Notes under the pieces: generated by a model
Seen by the model: the letters and a program-made list of their open reading frames with translations, nothing else
Databases searched by the model: none
Told to the model about the DNA's origin: nothing
In this document: positions 17,450-25,099 of the stretch, in pieces
How positions within the stretch are numbered: the stretch's first letter is position 1
Layout of the letters: each line of letters starts with the position of its first letter
Program-made: the position numbers and the translations under genes
Assembly: GCA_964645045.1 (NCBI GenBank)
Contig: CAZXYZ010000033.1
Coordinates: 28,796 to 92,795, forward strand
DNA: 64,000 nt
Direction: 5' to 3'
DNA from: Anammoximicrobium sp964645045
GTDB lineage: Bacteria; Planctomycetota; Planctomycetia; Pirellulales; Pirellulaceae

Positions 17450-18082
17450 CTATTCAAAAAATCCCGGTAATTGCTCCAGCAGCGTCCGCAGCCGCTTCAG
17501 GGCGCGAACATGACGAGCCGTCGCGCCGGATTCCGACATGCCCAGCACGTGGGCGGTTTCCGCATTGCTCAACTGTTCGAAATGCCGCAAGGCGAGGACC
17601 TCGCGATCGATGGGGTCCATCGAATTCAGCACCTCCTGCAGCTTGATCCGCCGTTCCGCCTTGACAGCGGCCTGGGACGGCGAGCTGAACTTGCCCAGCA
17701 ATTGAGCGGCCAGGGACAGCGAATTCGCCTCGGGCAAGGCCCCGCGATAAATCGAAACCTCGCGACTCGCATCTCGCAATTGCGTTCCCAAGTGCCGCCG
17801 GTGCAGCTCGGCCAACTTCAGGCCCGTCAGCGTCCGCAGCCAGAGATAGAAGGGGGCCTTGGGATCCGCCAGATAGTCGTCAAGCTTCCCGGCCACCTCG
17901 AGAAGTGCTTCCTGCAACACGTCCGACTCGTCGATCCGCCCCTGCAAGCGGCGGTCCAGTCGGAGCCGGACCATTCTCTTCAGTTGATCTCCGTACTGGA
18001 CCAGCAATTCGTCGAGCGCACCCCGATCACCCCGCTTGGCGCGGCTCAACAGTTCAGTCGCGGCAATGTCTTGGTTCTTCAT
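17450..18082 (-). CDS. ECF-type sigma factor, kinase-linked
   Basis: A 210-residue sigma-70 family protein. Region 2 is visible at about 10-80 (ALDELLVQYGDQLKRMVRLR, then DESDVLQEALLEVAGKLDDY and PFYLWLRTLTGLKLAELHRR). Region 4 is at about 150-205 (LNSMDPIDREVLALRHFEQL, SNAETAHVLGMSESGATARH, VRALKRLRTLLEQL), a helix-turn-helix for -35 recognition. It precedes the WD40 kinase gene by 14 bp on the same strand. ECF factors encoded with Ser/Thr kinases are a known planctomycete group in which phosphorylation may replace an anti-sigma factor, and no anti-sigma gene is adjacent here. Its promoter region is the complex 18083-18735 interval. Confidence 0.93.
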   Translation of the reverse strand: MKNQDIAATELLSRAKRGDRGALDELLVQYGDQLKRMVRLRLDRRLQGRIDESDVLQEALLEVAGKLDDYLADPKAPFYLWLRTLTGLKLAELHRRHLGTQLRDASREVSIYRGALPEANSLSLAAQLLGKFSSPSQAAVKAERRIKLQEVLNSMDPIDREVLALRHFEQLSNAETAHVLGMSESGATARHVRALKRLRTLLEQLPGFFE

Positions 18083-18248
18083 CGATGCACTGACGGAATT
18101 GCGGTGCCACCAGGAAAGCGACGAGAAGCACCGTGCTCAAAGTATTTAGTGCATTCGTGATCGGCGACAACGCGCGATCACCAAGAAATTTGCATATTTC
18201 TCTTGCGGGGCATTCAAGGCAATAAGGTCCCAAGAGAAACATAATCAT
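18054..18248 (-). CDS. Doubtful small membrane protein overlapping sigma start
   Basis: A 64-codon frame starting MIMFLLGPYCLECPAREI contains one convincing hydrophobic segment (STVLLVAFLVAP) and ends 29 bp inside the ECF sigma gene. The frame stays open further upstream, so this may be a gene remnant rather than a start. No ribosome-binding site was found. I do not recognise it and list it only because the interval is otherwise unexplained. Confidence 0.2.
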   Translation of the reverse strand: MIMFLLGPYCLECPAREICKFLGDRALSPITNALNTLSTVLLVAFLVAPQFRQCIDEEPRHCRD

Positions 18249-18373
18249 AAGAGCGAGGCCATCGGGCGATCCGTATGACTCGCGATGACGGTACTCGAAC
18301 AGAGCGGTTGCCTCCAACCCATAGCGTCGCAAAGCCCTTGGCGCGGCTTTCGGGCGCAACCCAACTTTTTTAT

Positions 18374-18453
18374 CATCCGTGCCCCGGCCTTGCCATCCGT
18401 GCCAATCTGCGTGTTTCTTCTGGTAGCACGGATGGCAGAGCCGGGGCACGGAT
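18374..18453. repeat. Palindrome, family 'catccgtgccccgg'
   Basis: The arms catccgtgccccggccttgc (18374 onward) and gcagagccggggcacggatg (ending 18453) pair over about 29 bp with few mismatches around a loop near 18404-18424. It is in the 653-bp divergent region (18083-18735) between the two sigma genes. The rest of that region holds no firm gene. Confidence 0.75.
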
Positions 18454-18735
18454 GAATGTGCGGTGCGAAATCCTCGCAGAAAAGCAGAAAACCGCGAACT
18501 GGCAAAACGAAAATGCGAGCAGGAGGCACAAGTCTTGATCGTTTGCAGTGCAAAGGCAAAATACGGGGCCGCAGCGCGGGTGTCAATTGGCCGTCGTTCG
18601 TTGCTTCCGTTCAGATATGACGCCCGAGCCGCTGCCCCATCAAGCTGGGAGTCCGCGGCGGAGCAATTTGCGTTTTTTTTCGTGGCAGGCGTGAGATTCT
18701 TGCCAGCCGCGGGACTAAACCTGATAAAGGAAATC

Positions 18736-19335
18736 ATGCAGCAGCCGGAAACCCGCCCCAGTCTGATTGTGCGTCTCAAGGGGGAGCGAAACGAACTCGC
18801 CTGGACGGAGTTCGTGTCGGCCTACGAACCGTTTCTCCGCCGGCTGATCGAGCGGCAGGGGGTGCCCGAGCGACACGTCCCCGACGCGACGCAGCAGGTG
18901 CTGGTCGCCGTCGCCCGGTCGGTGGACGGCTGGCAGGATGACGGCGATCCGGCGTCGTTTCGGCGGTGGTTGAATCGGGTGGCACGGAACGTGGTCTTGA
19001 AATTCATGGCCCGCGAGCGGCGGCAGATCGGCGGACAGGGCGGGACGGATTGGCTGGAGTGCCTGGCCCACGTTCCCGACGCCGGGGGCGAAGAGCGGGA
19101 AACGGAGTACGAATACGAACTGGTCGTGTGGGCTGCCGAGCAGGTACGCGGCGAGTTCCTGGAGTCGTCCTGGAAGGCGTTCTGGGCGACACTGATCGAA
19201 GGCCGCTCGGTGGCGGAAGTGGCGGCGGAACTGGGCGTCTCGCCGGGGAGCGTCTACATGTCGCGGAGCCGGTTGATGGCCCGGATCCGCTCGAAGGTGC
19301 AGGAAGTGCTGGGGCCGTCCGAACAGATGAAGTAA
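18736..19335 (+). CDS. ECF-type sigma factor
   Basis: A 199-residue protein starting MQQPETRPSLIVRLKGERN. AAAGGA sits 7 nt before the ATG; the longer upstream frame is not supported. Region 2 covers about 20-95 (WTEFVSAYEPFLRRLIERQG, VPDATQQVLVAVARSVDGW, FRRWLNRVARNVVLKFMARE). Region 4 covers about 140-195 (FWATLIEGRSVAEVAAELGV, SPGSVYMSRSRLMARIRSKV). This is the WxEFxxxYxPF type of planctomycete ECF factor. It is transcribed away from the other ECF gene and lies 290 bp upstream of the second kinase gene. Its TAA stop coincides with the first bases of a taacccgaagcg repeat, so the 3' end abuts or was reset by a repeat. Confidence 0.93.
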   Translation: MQQPETRPSLIVRLKGERNELAWTEFVSAYEPFLRRLIERQGVPERHVPDATQQVLVAVARSVDGWQDDGDPASFRRWLNRVARNVVLKFMARERRQIGGQGGTDWLECLAHVPDAGGEERETEYEYELVVWAAEQVRGEFLESSWKAFWATLIEGRSVAEVAAELGVSPGSVYMSRSRLMARIRSKVQEVLGPSEQMK

Positions 19336-19585
19336 CCCGAAGCGTTAGTTTTGAAGTTACGCCTTTCAGCCGCGGAGCGGCGACAGCATTTAGCCTGGGG
19401 CGCAAGCCCCAGGTTTCTTGGGAAAATGCGAGATCAAAGCCCCGGAGGGGCGGCAGAGACGCGAACGCTCCGTTTTCTGTCGCCCCTTCGGGGCTTGAAT
19501 GAACTTGCTTTCCGTATTCCTGGGGCTGACGCCCCAGGCTATATACTGCCGTCCCTTCGGGACTATAAAGACAGCGCAACTAAAA
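19333..19585. repeat. Cluster of repeat fragments between sigma and kinase genes
   Basis: It begins with a half copy of the taacccgaagcg palindrome (19333-19349). Two 'cctggggc...gccccagg' hairpins follow (about 19397-19416 and 19518-19538), separated by the inverted pair gccccggaggggcg and cgccccttcggggc (about 19440-19495). The block ends with cgtcccttcgggac. Everything from 19336 to 19620 is repeat-derived and no gene lies here. Strong hairpins so close behind the sigma stop could reduce read-through into the kinase gene. Confidence 0.7.
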
Positions 19586-19625
19586 ACTCGCGTTTTGGGT
19601 AACGATGGGCGAGTGAGGTGTGAAC

Positions 19626-21191
19626 ATGGCGATTCCCAAGCTGGCGTGCGACCGCGAACGGCTGCGTCAGTCGCTGGACGACCGGCTGTCCGAGCAGCAG
19701 GAGGAAATCCTGATGCGGCATCTGGCCGAATGCCCGGCGTGCCAGCAGGAGTTGGAAGCCCTGGCGGCCGAGCAGGCCGAGTGGTCCCGTGTGGCCGAAG
19801 TGCTGCGGCGGGAGGCGGCCGCTCGGATCTCCTCGGCCAACGCGGCCGGAACGCGGGAGTCTGCCTGCGATTCGCCCGTCGATTTCGCGGTCGCCTTTCT
19901 GGAGCCGTCCAATCTGCCGGGGGCTCTCGGGCGGCTGGGTGAGATCGACATCCTGGAAGTCATCGGCCACGGAGGAATGGGGATTGTCCTCAAGGGGTTT
20001 CAGCAGGAACTTCATCGGCCGGTGGCCGTGAAGGTCCTGGCTCCGCATCTGGCGGCCAGCGGCGCCGCTCGCCAGCGCTTCGCCCGCGAGGCTCGTGCCA
20101 CGGCGGTGGTCGTCCATCCCAACGTGATGCCCGTGTTGACGGTGCATTCGTCCGGCAAGTTGCCGTTTCTCGTGATGCCCTACGTGCCCTGCGAGTCGCT
20201 CCAGCAGCGGTTGGACCGCCAGGGCTGGCTGGAGACGCTGGACGTCGTGCGGATCGCCTGGCAAGTCTCGTGCGGCTTGGCCGCGGCCCACGCCCAGGGT
20301 CTGGTCCACCGCGACATCAAGCCGGCCAACATGCTGTTGGAGAAAGGCGTCGACCGCGTGCTGCTGACCGATTTCGGCTTGGCTCGCGCGGTGGACGACG
20401 CCAGCCTGACCCGCACCGGCGTGATTGCCGGCACCCCGCAGTACATGTCGCCGGAACAGGCGCGCGGGGAGGCCGTCGATCACCGCAGCGATCTGTTCAG
20501 TCTGGGCAGCGTGATGTACGCGATGTGTACCGGCCGCGTGCCGTTTCGCGCGGAGACCAGCTACGGCATTCTCCGCCGCATCACCGACACGGAACCTCGC
20601 CCGATCCGCGAAATCAACCCCGGCATCCCCGAGTGGCTCGTCACGATCGTCGCCAAGCTGCACGCCAAGGACCCCGCCGGGCGTTTTGCATCCGCCGATG
20701 AACTGGCCAAGCTGTTGGAACAATGCCTGGCCCACGTCCAGCAACCGACCGCCATCCCGCTGCCTGAATCGCTTGCCGCCATCGAGCTCGCCTCGGTGGA
20801 AGCACGCCTGACAGCTACCACGGCGTCTCTCTTTTCCTCCCGTTTCCGCCGGCCGCTGCTCATCGGTTCGTTCTTCGCCGGGCTCGTCGTTTTGGCGGCA
20901 GTGGCAGGGATTGCGATTCGCATTCATCAAGATGCCAGCGATGAACGCGCGAAGTCGTCAGCGGAGTCGACCGTGCCAGCCGCACCAAACATCTCCGAGA
21001 ACGAAGCCAGAGGGCAAACCACCTTGTCCGCTTGGCAGGATGGCGTGGTCGAACAAATCCGTGATCTCGATGAAGCCACGGACCAATTTGAGACTTCTGC
21101 CCAGCAACTTTGGGACCACCAGACGTCGTCCGCTCGATCCAACGATCCGAGGAATGCGATTCAACCCTCAAATCAGCCGGTAACGAAATGA
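19626..21191 (+). CDS. Ser/Thr protein kinase with N-terminal zinc-finger-like segment
   Basis: A 521-residue protein read from the ATG at 19626 (GAGG 8 nt upstream); a GTG two codons earlier is possible. Residues 8-60 resemble an anti-sigma zinc finger, with H32, C36 and C39 spaced HxxxCxxC. The Hanks kinase domain runs about 105-375: GHGGMG at 114-119, K136 in VAVKVL, HRDIKPAN from 228, DFG at 249-251, then YMSPEQARG. One transmembrane helix (LLIGSFFAGLVVLAAVAGIA) lies near 415-440, followed by a short extracytoplasmic tail. The anti-sigma-like N-terminus suggests it could bind the ECF factor encoded upstream. Its TGA stop overlaps the ATG of the next gene (ATGA), which implies translational coupling. 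Confidence 0.95.
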   Translation: MAIPKLACDRERLRQSLDDRLSEQQEEILMRHLAECPACQQELEALAAEQAEWSRVAEVLRREAAARISSANAAGTRESACDSPVDFAVAFLEPSNLPGALGRLGEIDILEVIGHGGMGIVLKGFQQELHRPVAVKVLAPHLAASGAARQRFAREARATAVVVHPNVMPVLTVHSSGKLPFLVMPYVPCESLQQRLDRQGWLETLDVVRIAWQVSCGLAAAHAQGLVHRDIKPANMLLEKGVDRVLLTDFGLARAVDDASLTRTGVIAGTPQYMSPEQARGEAVDHRSDLFSLGSVMYAMCTGRVPFRAETSYGILRRITDTEPRPIREINPGIPEWLVTIVAKLHAKDPAGRFASADELAKLLEQCLAHVQQPTAIPLPESLAAIELASVEARLTATTASLFSSRFRRPLLIGSFFAGLVVLAAVAGIAIRIHQDASDERAKSSAESTVPAAPNISENEARGQTTLSAWQDGVVEQIRDLDEATDQFETSAQQLWDHQTSSARSNDPRNAIQPSNQPVTK

Positions 21192-23896
21192 AATCCGCTC
21201 CATCTGTCGCCGTCGCCTTGTTGCTGGTGGTTTGCAGCACTCTTGCGGCCCCTGCGCAGGAGCCGCCTGCCACGCCTAAAGCGGCGCCCGTCGTCGATTC
21301 CTCGGCACCGTCGCAGAAAGACCCACGATTCAAGGCCACGCTGGTGATTCTGGAAGCCGACTGGTCCAAGGCGCCGACCGCAAAACAGATTGAACAGGAT
21401 CTGCAAGCGGCCCTCAAGGACGTGCCGATCCCGGACAGCCTGCGGCAGAACTTGGCCGCCTCGGGGCCGCAGATTCTCTTCGCCCCCGAGCAGTTCCACG
21501 CCTATCGCCCCGAGGACGCAAATAGCCTGTTCGTCTGGCTGGACCAACACAAACTCATCAAGACGCGAATTGACTATGTGATACCCGACCGGGCAGCCGG
21601 CGCGGAATCCGACGATGACGCTGCGCTGGCCGTTGATCTGGGACTGCTGCCCGTCAAAGTCAGGCTTCCACCTCCATTGCCGTTCGTTCGCCAACGAGTG
21701 CAATGGCGTTGGTCGTTCTTTCCGGGGCTGCGCGTGCCCGGATTTCCGGCGACGCGAGATGCCGAGGTGCCGGAGCATTCGGAGGCGACGATCATCGTGC
21801 TGCGGCGACTCGTCGAGTTCGAGGAATTCGCGGGCGAGCAGAAACAGAGGCAGCGGCGAAGTTACTTCGACGACACTCCCTTTGGCCTATCGTTTCCCAG
21901 AGACCGAGTGGCCGTGGTGCACGCGCTTGTGGGCGCGAGGGGCGATACGTCACCCATGGCCGCCCGAGAACTGGGTGCCGAGGCGGTGTTGTTGGTGAGA
22001 GATGCCTCACTTTCCGTGCCCGCCTTGGAGGGCCGCGGGGAGGGCTCGGGCGCCGTGCGCGTTGCGGAGTTGATCCAGCGCGTCTCTCCGATCAACCCGA
22101 CGAACTTCCGTTCAGCCCTAGCCGAAGGGCGGCCCCGCGGCCCGTCAGCACCGCCTCGCCAGACCCCGGCACAGCCGGCGGCCGAGCAACTGAAGATCTT
22201 CTCTCTCAAACAACTCGACGCGAAGGCCGCTGCGAGCATCGTGTCGCAACTGTTTGAGAGCGACTCGCTAGCCGTGGCTGTCGACGAACGCGGCAACACG
22301 CTGATTGCACGGGGTGACGAAGCCAAGCTGGCCGAGGTCGAGGCGGTGCTCCTGCGTCTGGACGAGGAACCGCCCGCAGACGCAGCACCGGGGAAATCGC
22401 CCCCGGAGACTGGACGTCCTGGCGACGTCGAGTCGCACGCGGCAAAGTATCGCGAGTTGGAGAAACAGGCCGCCCAGACGGCGGCCGAGCATCAACAGCT
22501 CCGCGCGGAGTATGCGGATTCACATCCCCAGGCGACGGCGTCGAAGGACCGCTTGCGGCAGCAAGTTTCGGCGGCGTTCGAGGCTCGCCAGCAGTGGCAG
22601 AACGCCGAACTCATCCAGCTCCGAGCCCGTCTGGCCGCGATCGAACAATCCCTGTCCGCCCGCGAACGGATCAAAGACACGATCATCGACCGCCGCGTGG
22701 AAGAACTGCTCGACCCCGACTTGCATTGGGAGTCTGGGGATTCTCCCGTACCGCAAGAATCAGCGATATCGAATAACGCGCCGTTGCGACTCACCGGGCC
22801 TGGCGAGTTCAAGCGAAAGCAGATCACTGGTGGTCTGAAAGTGAAGCTCTCGGATCGCCAAGATCCGGTTCAGGTGTATGGCTCGGCGATCGCGCCTCCT
22901 GCTCTCGACGGCTTCTGTCCCGTCACGTTCGCCGACGCGGACCGTTGGACTCGCGGGCGTCCGGAGTATTCGGCGGAGCACAACGGAAGGGTTTACCGAT
23001 TGGCAGACGAAGAGTCTCTGGCGCGTTTCCGGGCCGACCCGACACGCTATACGCCAGCGATGAATGGCCGCGACGTCGTGCTTGCCCAAAGAGAGTCTCG
23101 TCTCGTCGAGGGCGATCGTCGCTACGGCATGTGGTTTCGGGGACGCATGTTCCTATTTCAATCGGACAAGACACTGGAGGAGTTCTGCAAGGATCCACGC
23201 ACGTTTTATGTCTTTGCCTATCCAAAGGAATCAGACCCCGACGAAAGTAAATCCAGCCCCGCAGGAGCGAGTTCCGTGCCAATCGAGCTGCCTGACGCGG
23301 AGGGCTCTAAGATAGCCCAGGAGCACGAAGGCGACAGAGCGAAGCCGGCGAAGCCACCCCGTTCAAAAACCTCGCCGTCCCCGACAACGTCGGGAGTGGA
23401 TTCAGAGGCAGAAACCATTCTCAATCGATCGCTCCAGCCATTCCAGGGGCGATGGCAATTCGAGTCCGTTTCCACGGATATACAGGCGCGCGAACGCCGC
23501 GACTACCATGAGCTTCGGTTCGAAGGCCGGCAATTCGTCTTCTCTAACCTCGACGTACCCCCGATGTCTGGCATGATCAAGAGCATTGACGCCACGAAGA
23601 TTCCAGCGGCCATTGACATGGAATACCATCACCGGGATCCGAGCGTACCTGAAACTGGGATGCGCAAACTCGTAGTCCCGGCCATCTTCAAATTTGAAGG
23701 CGACCGATTGACTATTGCCCGGCCCACAAAGGTGAAGGTAAATGCCCTCGAACACGAGACCGACTCCGCACGCCCCAAGTCATTCGAGTCATCGGAAGAC
23801 GTAGTGGTTTGCGTGTGGAAACGTGCGTCGAACCGCCCGGAACCGGCTCAGGAACCAGGTGAAATGCCGTCGCTGCAGCTCCAATTCGATGACTAG
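21188..23896 (+). CDS. Secreted multidomain protein: NolW-like, YHS-like and TIGR03067-like
   Basis: A 902-residue protein whose ATG (21188) overlaps the kinase stop as ATGA. The signal peptide is MKSAPSVAVALLLVVCSTLA. At about 335-395 a secretin-N/NolW-like segment is visible (LKIFSLKQLDAKAAASIVSQ, then LAEVEAVLLRLDEEP). A coiled coil of about 90 residues follows (420-510). A YHS-like domain with LDGFCPVTFADADRWTRG and VYRLADEESLARFRADPTRY is at about 560-640, and a second degenerate unit ends CKDPRTFYVFA near 680. At about 755-885 a TIGR03067-like beta domain reads LQPFQGRWQFESV... The protein ends LQLQFDD just before a TAG, after which the frame continues as a SecD-P1-like fragment, so the C-terminus may be truncated by a nonsense mutation. 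It is likely a periplasmic partner of the kinase. Confidence 0.75.
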   Translation: MKSAPSVAVALLLVVCSTLAAPAQEPPATPKAAPVVDSSAPSQKDPRFKATLVILEADWSKAPTAKQIEQDLQAALKDVPIPDSLRQNLAASGPQILFAPEQFHAYRPEDANSLFVWLDQHKLIKTRIDYVIPDRAAGAESDDDAALAVDLGLLPVKVRLPPPLPFVRQRVQWRWSFFPGLRVPGFPATRDAEVPEHSEATIIVLRRLVEFEEFAGEQKQRQRRSYFDDTPFGLSFPRDRVAVVHALVGARGDTSPMAARELGAEAVLLVRDASLSVPALEGRGEGSGAVRVAELIQRVSPINPTNFRSALAEGRPRGPSAPPRQTPAQPAAEQLKIFSLKQLDAKAAASIVSQLFESDSLAVAVDERGNTLIARGDEAKLAEVEAVLLRLDEEPPADAAPGKSPPETGRPGDVESHAAKYRELEKQAAQTAAEHQQLRAEYADSHPQATASKDRLRQQVSAAFEARQQWQNAELIQLRARLAAIEQSLSARERIKDTIIDRRVEELLDPDLHWESGDSPVPQESAISNNAPLRLTGPGEFKRKQITGGLKVKLSDRQDPVQVYGSAIAPPALDGFCPVTFADADRWTRGRPEYSAEHNGRVYRLADEESLARFRADPTRYTPAMNGRDVVLAQRESRLVEGDRRYGMWFRGRMFLFQSDKTLEEFCKDPRTFYVFAYPKESDPDESKSSPAGASSVPIELPDAEGSKIAQEHEGDRAKPAKPPRSKTSPSPTTSGVDSEAETILNRSLQPFQGRWQFESVSTDIQARERRDYHELRFEGRQFVFSNLDVPPMSGMIKSIDATKIPAAIDMEYHHRDPSVPETGMRKLVVPAIFKFEGDRLTIARPTKVKVNALEHETDSARPKSFESSEDVVVCVWKRASNRPEPAQEPGEMPSLQLQFDD

Positions 23897-23997
23897 GTCG
23901 CCGACAAGCTCCGGCGGCTTACGCGCAAGAACCTTCACCGCCGCGTGGCCATCCTGGTCAACAGTAAGCACCCGTCCAAGAACAACACCGCGATTTT
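23897..23997 (+). pseudogene. Read-through remnant resembling a SecD-P1-like domain end
   Basis: Directly after the TAG of the preceding gene the same frame continues VADKLRRLTRKNLHRRVAIL and VNSKHPSKNN. Joined to the upstream LQLQFDD this resembles the pattern of SecD P1-like domains (FDD...A..L..LT..N.GR.VAI.V). It then runs into a palindromic repeat. I infer loss of the original C-terminus. The remainder to 24323 is repeats and holds no gene. Confidence 0.5.
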
Positions 23998-24047
23998 GTC
24001 GCCTTTCGCTCCGCGAAAGGGCGTTCTTTCGCGGAGCGAAAGACGAC
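23998..24047. repeat. Palindrome, family 'ctttcgctccgcgaaag'
   Basis: The arms gtcgcctttcgctccgcgaa (from 23998) and ttcgcggagcgaaagacgac (to 24047) pair over 22 bp with one mismatch and a 6-bp loop. It interrupts the decayed 3' extension of the upstream gene and may double as a terminator-like hairpin. Confidence 0.8.
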
Positions 24048-24141
24048 ATTGTTCGTGGACGAGTTCTTAAAATGCCCCGAACGCGCGAACCTGGCCCTGG
24101 TCAACCGTGTCACTTCAGGAACGAAAGGCCGTGCTGAACTT

Positions 24142-24303
24142 AGCCGGCTGCGCCGGGATCCGAAACCCTACTCTTTCACCTAATCTCTTTCCCACTGCTT
24201 TCGAGCCGAATGGAGATTAAGTGAAAGATTAGGTGAAAGATCAAGGTGTGATTCATCCCAACCGCCCCAAAGTCGCCGTTGTTACAAATTCCTGTAGGCT
24301 GAA
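24142..24303. repeat. Large palindromic repeat, copy B
   Basis: Same organisation as the element at 3160-3362: GC-rich flank (ccggctgcgccgggatccga), ctctttcacctaatctct, a loop, ggagattaagtgaaagat, then catcccaacc, and a tail ctacaaattcctgtaggctgaa with minor changes (gttacaaattcctgtaggct here). The spacing between parts is similar, which indicates a discrete element of about 160-175 bp. It ends 20 bp before the methyltransferase ATG. Confidence 0.85.
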
Positions 24304-24323
24304 CGTACGCTGATGGGACCAAC

Positions 24324-25088
24324 ATGACGAAATGGTATGAAGCACTGTTCGCGAATTATGCCGATTCCTACGACAAGGAGACCTTCACGCAAGGAACCGT
24401 GGGCGAGGTGGACTTCGTGGAACGGGAACTTGGATCCGATCGTACTCGACGGATTCTGGATATTGGCTGCGGCACGGGCCGGCATGCCATCGAGCTTGCC
24501 AGGCGCGGCTATCAGGTGACGGGCATCGATCTTTCCGAGGCCCAATTGTGCCGGGCTCGCGAAAAGGCGGCGGCGGCCGGCGTGGCCGTGGATTTTCAAC
24601 GCCGGGATGCGACTCAGCCGCACTTCCAACAGGAATTTGATGCGGGAATCATGTTCTGCGAAGGCGCATTTTCGTTGATGGAAACCGATGAAAAGAACCA
24701 CGCCGTTCTCTTGCATGCCGGCGCGGCCTTGCGCCCCGGCGCGAAATTGCTCTTGACAACGCTCAATGCCTTATTTCCGCTGTTGCACTCCGTCAAGGAC
24801 TTCTACAACGCCAACCAGTCCGGTGCGGTGCCCGACAAAGTGACCTTCGATCTGCTGACGTTCCGCGAACAGACCGAACTGACGTTCACCGACGATGCGG
24901 GCCAATCGCACACGATCAAGACCAACGAGCGCTACTACACCCCCTCCGAAGTCCGCTGGCTGTTGCAGACCGCGGGGTTTGCCAAGGTTGACATCTTCGG
25001 CTGCCATCTGGGCCAATTCAGCCGCGAACACGCCCTGACTCCCAATGACTTCGAAATCCTCGTGGTGGCAGAGAAAGGCGGGGACTGA
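24324..25088 (+). CDS. Class I SAM-dependent methyltransferase
   Basis: A 254-residue cytoplasmic enzyme. The Rossmann methyltransferase motifs are clear: motif I ILDIGCGTGRHAIELARRGY near 44-63, the acidic end of strand 2 (VTGIDLSEAQL), motif for adenine contact (DFQRRDATQPHF) and a post-I strand FDAGIMFCEGAFSLME. The C-terminal part (LTFREQTELTFTDDAGQSHT, then YYTPSEVRWLLQTAGFAKVD) is typical of UbiE/small-molecule type enzymes, so the substrate is probably a small metabolite that cannot be named. It has its own upstream region made of repeat DNA and faces the GntR operon tail-to-tail with an 11-bp gap. Confidence 0.9.
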   Translation: MTKWYEALFANYADSYDKETFTQGTVGEVDFVERELGSDRTRRILDIGCGTGRHAIELARRGYQVTGIDLSEAQLCRAREKAAAAGVAVDFQRRDATQPHFQQEFDAGIMFCEGAFSLMETDEKNHAVLLHAGAALRPGAKLLLTTLNALFPLLHSVKDFYNANQSGAVPDKVTFDLLTFREQTELTFTDDAGQSHTIKTNERYYTPSEVRWLLQTAGFAKVDIFGCHLGQFSREHALTPNDFEILVVAEKGGD

Positions 25089-25099
25089 ACGGTGATCCG

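Noticed and set aside
18463..18735. Longer N-terminus for the second ECF sigma factor
   Set aside because: The upstream residues are Arg/Ala-rich with no region 1 features, and AAAGGA lies just before the 18736 ATG.
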